The notes under the pieces were generated by a model. It saw only the letters and a program-made list of their open reading frames with translations, did not search any database and had not been told where the DNA came from. DNA of 33,318 nucleotides from Thauera aminoaromatica S2 (GTDB lineage: Bacteria > Pseudomonadota > Gammaproteobacteria > Burkholderiales > Rhodocyclaceae): assembly GCF_000310185.1 (NCBI RefSeq), contig NZ_AMXD01000029.1, positions 1-33,318 of the forward strand, read 5' to 3'. The stretch's first letter is position 1; each line of letters starts with the position of its first letter. The position numbers were made by a program, and so were the translations under genes. Below are positions 26,862 through 33,318 of the stretch, piece after piece.

Positions 26862-28358
26862 GTGCCCGGCAAGAAGATCACGGACCAACAAGTGCGCAAA
26901 TACAAGGAAGCAAGAAGGCAGGCGACGCAGCAGATCGCGGCGGCCCGGATGGGCATCAGCGTGCGCTCAGCACGGCGCATCGAGCAGGCTGACGGGTTGC
27001 CGTCGCAGCGCGGACCGAGGACATGGCGGACGCGCGCCGATCCGTTGGCGGACGTCTGGGAGCAGGAGCTGGTGCCCTTGCTCGAGCGCGAACCCGGGCT
27101 GCAGGGCCGAACCCTGCTCGAGGAGTTGCAGCGCCGTCACGGTGAGGTGTTCGGCGATGGGGTGCTGCGCACCCTGCAGCGGCGGATCCGCATGTGGCGC
27201 GCCGAGCACGGACACGAGAAGGAGGTGTTCTTCTCGCAAGCCAATCCGCCGGGCCGTTTGGCGCTGTCGGACTTCACCGTGTGTGACGAACTCAGGATCA
27301 CGGTGGGCGGCGAACACTTCGCGCATCGCCTATACCAGTTCGCGCTGGCGTACTCGGGCTGGCGCCATGCTGAACTCGTGTGCGGCGGCGAGAGCTTCGC
27401 CGCCCTGGCGCAGGGTCTGCAGAATGCCCTGTGGGCCCTGGGTGGGGTGCCCGAAGAACACCGTACCGACAGCCTGTCGGCCGCCTTCAACAACCTGGCC
27501 GAAGCGGAAACGCTCACGCGCCGCTACGAAGATCTGTGCCGGCACTATGGCCTGCGTCCGAGCCGGAACAATCTGGGCCAGTCGCACGAGAACGGCGCCA
27601 TTGAATCGCGCCAAGGCAGCCTCAAGGGCGCGCTCGAGCAGGCGCTGCTGCTGCGTGGGCACCGCGAGTTCGCCACCACAGCCGACTATCAGCGGTTCGT
27701 CGCAGAGGTCGTCACACGCCTGAACCGGCGCATCCAGACGCGGCTGGCCGAAGAGCGCAGCCAGCTCGCTGAGCTCCCCATGCGCCGGACCAGCGAGTAC
27801 GAGGAGATCGAGGCGCGCGTGACCAAGTTCAGCACCGTCAGCATCCGCCGCGTGCTCTACAGCGTGCCCTCGCGCCTGATCGGCCATCGGCTCCAGTTTC
27901 GCCTCTACCCCGAGCGCCTCGAGGGCTGGCTGGGCGGGGTGTGCGTGTTCGAGAGCGCGCGCGGAGCGGTGCCGGCAGGCAAGCGGCGCGGCAAGCAGCT
28001 CGACTACCGGCACTTGCTGCCCGCGCTCAAGCGCAAACCCGGCGCCTTTGCCCGTTGGGCGCTGCGCGACGACATGTTCCCCCGCGCCGAGTACCGGCAG
28101 ACCTGGGAGCGCTTGGTCGAGACCTTGCCCGAGCGCCAGGCCTGCAAGCTCATGGTGGGGCTGCTTGATCTGGCCGCACGCGGCGCGTGCGAGGTCCAAC
28201 TCGCGCAGATCCTCGGGGGTTTGCTGCAGGCGGGCACCTTGCCCGATCTCGAAGGACTCGAGGCGCGCTTTGCGCCGCGCCAGACGCCCATGCCGGCGGT
28301 CACTGTGTCGTTGCCCGCGCTGTCGGTCTACGACACGCTGTACGAGGTGGCGGCATGA
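26862..28358 (+). CDS. istA: IstA, transposase of element D
   Basis: 498-residue IS21-family transposase starting at GTG 26862, with GGGAGG 8-13 nt upstream. The N-terminal HTH is ATQQIAAARMGISVRSARRI. The DDE core shows Asp in RLALSDFTVCDELR, Asp in HRTDSLSAAFNN and Glu in HENGAIESRQGSLK. The C-terminal part includes YSVPSRLIGHRLQFRLYPER. All key residues are present. The stop overlaps the istB ATG by 4 nt. Probably active given the intact ends and an identical end of a second copy nearby. Confidence 0.94.
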   Translation: MPGKKITDQQVRKYKEARRQATQQIAAARMGISVRSARRIEQADGLPSQRGPRTWRTRADPLADVWEQELVPLLEREPGLQGRTLLEELQRRHGEVFGDGVLRTLQRRIRMWRAEHGHEKEVFFSQANPPGRLALSDFTVCDELRITVGGEHFAHRLYQFALAYSGWRHAELVCGGESFAALAQGLQNALWALGGVPEEHRTDSLSAAFNNLAEAETLTRRYEDLCRHYGLRPSRNNLGQSHENGAIESRQGSLKGALEQALLLRGHREFATTADYQRFVAEVVTRLNRRIQTRLAEERSQLAELPMRRTSEYEEIEARVTKFSTVSIRRVLYSVPSRLIGHRLQFRLYPERLEGWLGGVCVFESARGAVPAGKRRGKQLDYRHLLPALKRKPGAFARWALRDDMFPRAEYRQTWERLVETLPERQACKLMVGLLDLAARGACEVQLAQILGGLLQAGTLPDLEGLEARFAPRQTPMPAVTVSLPALSVYDTLYEVAA

Positions 28359-29152
28359 GCGTCATCGAGACGGCGACGCTGCCCATGATGCTCACCGAGC
28401 TGCGGCTGCCCACCATCAAGCGGCTGTGGTCGGCGCTGGCCGAGCAGTCGAACCGCGAAGGCTGGCCGGCCGAGCGGTTTCTGGCCGCCCTGTGCGAGCA
28501 CGAGATGCACGAGCGCGAGACGCGCCGCATCGACCGCCATCGAGCCGAGTCCGCCTTGCCGCCGGACAAGCGCCTGTCGGCCTTCGACTTCACGGCCGTG
28601 CCGACGGTCTCCAAGGCGCACGTCACCGCGCTGGCCGAGGGCGACAGCTGGCTCGAACAAGGCGCGAACATCCTGCTCTTCGGACCACCGGGTGTTGGCA
28701 AGACGCACCTGATCGCCAGTATCGGCCACGCCCTCATCGAACGTGGCTACCGCGTGCTCTTCACCCGCACGAGCGATCTGGTGCAGCGCCTGCAGGCCGC
28801 CCGGCGCGATCTGCGCTTGCCGGCCGAGCTGGCCAAACTCGACCGCTTCGACCTGCTGATCTGCGACGACTTCAGCTACGTCCGCCGCGACCAGGGCGAG
28901 ACCTCGGTGCTCTTCGAGCTCATCGCCGAGCGCTACGAGCGCAGAAGCCTGGCCATCACTGCGAATCAGCCGTTCTCGGAGTGGGGCCACGTCTTTGCCG
29001 AACCGGCCATGACGCTGGCCACCGTCGACCGGCTCGTGCATCACGCCACGCTCTTCGAGATGAACGTGGAAAGCTTCCGCCGCCGCGTTGCTCAGAAGGG
29101 GCTCGCCCCTTCTGAGCAACGCACCCTCAACACCTCAAAGCCGAAAGGCTGA
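28355..29152 (+). CDS. istB: IstB, helper ATPase of element D
   Basis: 265-residue AAA+ ATPase. Walker A is FGPPGVGKTHLIASIG, Walker B LLICDDFSYVRRD, then SLAITANQPFSEWGHVF. It starts at ATG 28355, coupled to istA (ATGA), and ends about 70 nt before the right terminus. It assists IstA in target capture and transposition. Complete. Confidence 0.94.
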   Translation: MSVIETATLPMMLTELRLPTIKRLWSALAEQSNREGWPAERFLAALCEHEMHERETRRIDRHRAESALPPDKRLSAFDFTAVPTVSKAHVTALAEGDSWLEQGANILLFGPPGVGKTHLIASIGHALIERGYRVLFTRTSDLVQRLQAARRDLRLPAELAKLDRFDLLICDDFSYVRRDQGETSVLFELIAERYERRSLAITANQPFSEWGHVFAEPAMTLATVDRLVHHATLFEMNVESFRRRVAQKGLAPSEQRTLNTSKPKG

Positions 29153-29222
29153 ACCCCTCATGCCTCGCTTCCACCGGCCAGGATAATTGACGTCGACCGG
29201 CCAAGGTAATTGACGCTGGGCA

Positions 29223-29648
29223 GACCTCCTTCTCCCCGAACCTCGGGATGAGGGCGCGATCGAGGGTCGCGCGCAGCGTGGTCTTGTACGAACGCCGCCA
29301 CTCCACCTCTTTCTCGCCGTACCAGGTCTCGGCGAAGTCCTTGAAGAGCGGAGTGCTCGGGGCGCTGGCCGCTGCCGACGGCAACGCAACCTCAGCAGCG
29401 GTTGCCGACCCGACCATCCCCCCAGGAGCTGGATCGAACTTCGCGGCGTTCTTGCTGCCGGGGAAGAAGCGGCGGTAGTCGAAGGTGCCGGCGGCGATGT
29501 CGGCCTCGATGCGATCAAGCACCTTCTGCAAGCGCTTGCGGTTGGCTGGCGAGTCCTTCAAGGCCGTCTGCTCACGACAGCGCTTGCCCGCGTAATAGAA
29601 GTCGAGGATCAGGCAGCCCGTCTCCTTCCTGATCTGGATGCTAGCCAT
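29223..29648 (-). pseudogene. int: Tyrosine integrase, 5' fragment (arm-binding domain)
   Basis: N-terminal part of the integrase whose 3' part is at 25849-26737. It starts at ATG 29648 (MASIQIRKETGCLILDFYYA), which is the Min27-like arm DNA-binding domain (DUF3596 type), followed by the start of the core-binding domain (LFKDFAETWYGEKEVEWRRS). It reaches FGEKEV at the target duplication, where element D begins. The start overlaps the stop of the upstream HTH gene by 8 nt, a typical xis-int arrangement. Confidence 0.9.
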
Positions 29649-29871
29649 GGCACACCTCGCCATTGGCCATGGGGATCGCGAAGCTGGAGCCCTCCACGCG
29701 CATGTCCCGCTCAATGACCTCCCAGATATAGAGGATCTTGCGGCCGCCAAAGGGGCGGAAATAGTGGCGGCCCTCCAGCAGGACACTGTCCTTCAAGCGC
29801 TCACGAATCGTCCTCGGGTCATACTTGATCTTCGCCGACAGCTCTTCGGTCGTCAGATAGGTCTGTTCCAT
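29641..29871 (-). CDS. Excisionase-like HTH protein
   Basis: 76-residue protein MEQTYLTTEELSAKIKYDPR followed by TIRERLKDSVLLEGRHYFRP and FGGRKILYIWEVIERDM: a winged helix-turn-helix of the excisionase/AlpA type. ATG 29871 is preferred over the upstream frame start at 29910 because GGAGAAG sits just upstream. It overlaps the integrase start. Position and fold suggest it directs excision of the island; with the integrase split it probably has no partner now. Confidence 0.8.
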   Translation of the reverse strand: MEQTYLTTEELSAKIKYDPRTIRERLKDSVLLEGRHYFRPFGGRKILYIWEVIERDMRVEGSSFAIPMANGEVCHG

Positions 29872-29901
29872 GATCTTCTCCGCTAGACACACATTGAGTT
29901 C

Positions 29902-29928
29902 AAGTGACACTTAAACGCATCACTTAAA
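29902..29928. promoter_or_regulatory. Candidate operator between xis-like and XRE genes
   Basis: AAGTGACACTT (29902-29912) is an 11-bp palindrome, overlapping the first of two CACTTAAA direct repeats (29908-29915 and 29921-29928, 13 nt apart). It lies in the 135-nt divergent intergenic region, so it could bind the XRE regulator or the excisionase-like protein. Confidence 0.5.
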
Positions 29929-30006
29929 GCGCAGTATAGACACGGAGTAATGCCTGTCAAGAGCTTCTGATAAAATTAAGCATCACATGCAGCCAGGAAG
30001 GCAGCG

Positions 30007-30273
30007 ATGCTTAGATTTCGACTGAAGGAACTGCTTGCGGAGAAGGAGTACCGCGAGAATCGGGTGATCACCTTGGTCGAGGTCGCTGAGGCGACCGGCA
30101 TCCACCGGATGACCCTGTCGAAGATTGCGAACCGTCGCGGCTACAACCCAACGGCTGACGTACTCGATCGCCTGTGCAGCTACTTCGGCTGCAGGATCGA
30201 GCAGTTGGTCGAGCACATCCCAGACAGCGTGGTCACGGAAGGCAAGGGTCAAACGGGGGCGAAGACGGAGTGA
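30007..30273 (+). CDS. XRE/Cro-type transcriptional regulator
   Basis: 88-residue protein with a Cro/C1-type HTH: ITLVEVAEATGIHRMTLSKI (residues about 21-40) followed by NPTADVLDRLCSYFGCRIEQL, typical of the HTH_26 group. It is divergent from the excisionase-like gene and probably controls the island's integration/excision module. ATG 30007 is preceded by CAGGAAGG. The region after it, 30274-30373, has direct repeats and a terminator. Confidence 0.8.
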   Translation: MLRFRLKELLAEKEYRENRVITLVEVAEATGIHRMTLSKIANRRGYNPTADVLDRLCSYFGCRIEQLVEHIPDSVVTEGKGQTGAKTE

Positions 30274-30285
30274 CGTCACCCTGGC

Positions 30286-30326
30286 TTGGTCACAGGGTGG
30301 TCACGGTTTGGTCACAGGGTGGTCAC
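30286..30326. repeat. 19-bp perfect direct repeat, period 22
   Basis: TTGGTCACAGGGTGGTCAC occurs at 30286-30304 and 30308-30326; each copy holds GGTCAC twice. Located between the XRE gene and the tRNA-Arg terminator, close to the expected attachment site, so these may be integrase arm-type or regulator sites. Confidence 0.8.
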
Positions 30327-30332
30327 AAAGAA

Positions 30333-30366
30333 CAATGGGCTAGGTCCGCGAAGACCTAACCCATTG
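30333..30366 (-). terminator. Terminator hairpin after tRNA-Arg
   Basis: On the minus strand CAATGGGTTAGGTC, loop TTCGCG, GACCTAGCCCATTG form a 14-bp stem with one G-U pair, followed by TTCTTT. It begins 8 nt beyond the tRNA 3' CCA. Its fold makes it a probable intrinsic terminator of tRNA-Arg. Confidence 0.75.
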
Positions 30367-30373
30367 AAAAATA

Positions 30374-30450
30374 TGGCGCGCCCGAGACGATTCGAACGTC
30401 CGACCCCTGCCTTCGGAGGGCAGTACTCTATCCAGCTGAGCTACGGGCGC
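30374..30450 (-). tRNA. tRNA-Arg (anticodon CCG)
   Basis: 77-nt tRNA on the minus strand. The acceptor stem GCGCCCG pairs with CGGGCGC, followed by G and an encoded CCA. The D arm is GCTCAGCTGGATAGAGT. The anticodon stem CTGCC/GGCAG holds the loop CTCCGAA, giving anticodon CCG (reads CGG, Arg). The T arm contains GTTCGAATC. Its 3' end faces the integrase module, as expected for an island attachment site. No second copy of the 3' end was found in the window, so the other att site would lie outside. Confidence 0.95.
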
Positions 30451-30522
30451 GTGGTGTCCGGACGAAGCGCCCGAACAAGGCGCGGAAGCATAGCCCGCTT
30501 CGGCGGCAAAGTCCATGGCGCG

Positions 30523-30552
30523 CTGCCACAATGGTTTTTAGCCCGCTATAAT
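30523..30552 (+). promoter_or_regulatory. Candidate sigma-70 promoter of the cytochrome gene
   Basis: A perfect -10 TATAAT at 30547-30552 with a weak -35 CTGCCA at 30523-30528 (18-nt spacing), 45 nt before the cytochrome ATG. Confidence 0.45.
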
Positions 30553-30597
30553 CCCCGCTTTAGACCCTGTCTTGCGCCACCGTCCGAGGATCAAAGC

Positions 30598-31044
30598 ATG
30601 TCGAACCCACGCCCCCTGCGGCCCGCCCGCCTCGCAATGCCCGTCGCCCTGGTCGCAGCCGCGCTGCTGGCCGGCTGTGGCGACTCGGGCAAGGTCGATG
30701 AAGAACTCCGCGCCACGCTGATCCAGCCGGTCGCCCGTGTCGAGATCCAGGCCGTGACCATCACGCCGGGAACCCGCACCGGCGAGCAGATCTACAAGTC
30801 GATCTGCGCCGCCTGCCACGACGCCGGCGCGGTGGGTGCGCCGAAGACCGGCGACGCCGCGGCCTGGGGACCCCGCCTGGCGCTCGGCCACGACGGCCTG
30901 ACCGCCTCGGCGATCGCCGGCAAGAACGCCATGCCCCCGCGCGGTGGCGGCAGCGACCTCACCGACACCGAGGTGAAACGCGCCGTGGCCTACCTCGCGA
31001 ACCTCGCCGGCGCCGGCTATACCGAGCCGCCGGTCGAGAAGTAA
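30598..31044 (+). CDS. Monohaem c-type cytochrome lipoprotein (cytochrome c5-like)
   Basis: 148-residue exported protein. A lipoprotein signal peptide (ARLAMPVALVAAALLAGCGD) puts the lipidated Cys at about residue 27 in the LAGC lipobox. The class I cytochrome c domain has CAACH haem-binding (SICAACHDAG) and a distal Met ligand in AGKNAMPPRGG, then TDTEVKRAVAYLANLAG, the usual C-terminal helix. It would carry electrons at the periplasmic face of a membrane. ATG 30598 follows GAGGATCAAAGC. A strong terminator follows, so it is monocistronic. Part of chromosomal core, outside the island. Confidence 0.9.
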   Translation: MSNPRPLRPARLAMPVALVAAALLAGCGDSGKVDEELRATLIQPVARVEIQAVTITPGTRTGEQIYKSICAACHDAGAVGAPKTGDAAAWGPRLALGHDGLTASAIAGKNAMPPRGGGSDLTDTEVKRAVAYLANLAGAGYTEPPVEK

Positions 31045-31081
31045 TCCGCGGGCTGCGTCGCAGCCGTCGGCCAGATCAGGA

Positions 31082-31108
31082 AAGGCAGCCTCCGCGGCTG
31101 CCTTTTTT
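31082..31108 (+). terminator. Rho-independent terminator of the cytochrome gene
   Basis: AGGCAGCC, loop TCCGC, GGCTGCCT, then a run of six Ts (31103-31108). Located 38 nt past the cytochrome stop. Confidence 0.92.
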
Positions 31109-31181
31109 GCGCCTGGGCCCCGGCCTGCAGCAGACCCCTATCGCGCCCTTTCCTGTCGGGGCGCCACAAGCGAGCGGCCGC

Positions 31182-33173
<1,992 letters not shown>

Positions 33174-33187
33174 CGTGAGCTGGATCG

Positions 33188-33217
33188 CAGAAAAGCAAAG
33201 CCGCCCGGCCGGGCGGC
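33188..33217 (-). terminator. Terminator of a minus-strand gene beyond the window
   Basis: On the minus strand the perfect 18-nt palindrome GCCGCCCGGCCGGGCGGC (33200-33217) is followed by CTTTGCTTTTC. It precedes rep by about 27 nt, so it probably ends transcription of a gene to the right. 33218-33318 shows no recognisable feature. Confidence 0.65.
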
Positions 33218-33318
33218 GTGGGGGCCGATTCTAGCCGATCGCGCGTCCGGGCCGGCCGGCGTCGGCCGCGCTGCGCGGGGTGCGAGGCGGCGTGCGCCCG
33301 GCCGGCGCGGCGCTCACA

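Larger units (their letters stand above)
26738..29222 (+). mobile_element. IS21-family element D, complete, in the integrase gene
   Basis: 2485-bp element with TG...CA ends: TGGCCGGCGACAATTAACC at the left, and TGCCCAGCGTCAATTACC as the reverse complement of the right end. Each end has a second internal copy of the GACAATTA..CCGG-type unit. It is flanked by a 7-bp target duplication GACCTCC (26731-26737 and 29223-29229). Its left 81 bp are identical to window positions 1-81 in reverse complement, so a second copy disrupts casA in the opposite orientation. Confidence 0.95.

Overview
The window is GC-rich DNA that looks betaproteobacterial, most likely Rhodocyclales (Thauera/Azoarcus/Aromatoleum type). 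This guess rests on protein flavour and on the core segment at the right edge (monohaem c-type cytochrome lipoprotein, Rep helicase); no database search was possible.

1-13786 is a type I-E CRISPR-Cas locus read left to right: casA(cse1)-casB(cse2)-casC(cas7e)-casD(cas5e)-casE(cas6e)-cas1-cas2, an 89-nt leader, then a very long array with 29-nt repeats and mostly 32-nt spacers. I count 69 full repeats: 59 before and 10 after an inserted IS21-family element. The interference arm is broken twice. An IS21-family element removes the 5' end of casA at the window edge, and an IS110-family element splits casC. casB, casD, casE, cas1 and cas2 are intact. The far end of the array is cut off inside a spacer by another IS21-family element.

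13787-18470 is an IS pile-up. A right-truncated IS21-family element (B) abuts a different, larger IS21-family element (C). C has two accessory ORFs (a Cys-rich zinc-ribbon-like protein and a small distal ORF with an apparent frameshift), and its IstA seems to lack the first catalytic Asp.

18471-24703 is a defence segment: a PD-(D/E)XK nuclease-like gene split by an ISAs1-family element (10-bp target duplication, so the intact 501-codon gene can be rebuilt), then a SIR2-domain gene and a HerA-type ATPase gene in tandem. The last two match the known SIR2-HerA (Nezha) anti-phage architecture.

24894-30450 is the end of an integrative island: an HD-domain protein, a tyrosine integrase, an excisionase-like HTH protein, a divergent XRE regulator, and tRNA-Arg(CCG) as probable attachment gene. 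The integrase is split by a complete IS21-family element (D; 7-bp target duplication). The first 81 bases of the window are identical to one end of D. The two copies face opposite ways and flank about 26.7 kb.

30451-33318 is chromosomal core: a cytochrome c lipoprotein with a strong terminator, and rep on the opposite strand. Overall the window is a defence-rich island in which at least six IS elements have disabled Cascade, the nuclease and the integrase, while adaptation genes, crRNA-processing gene, spacer memory and SIR2-HerA remain readable.
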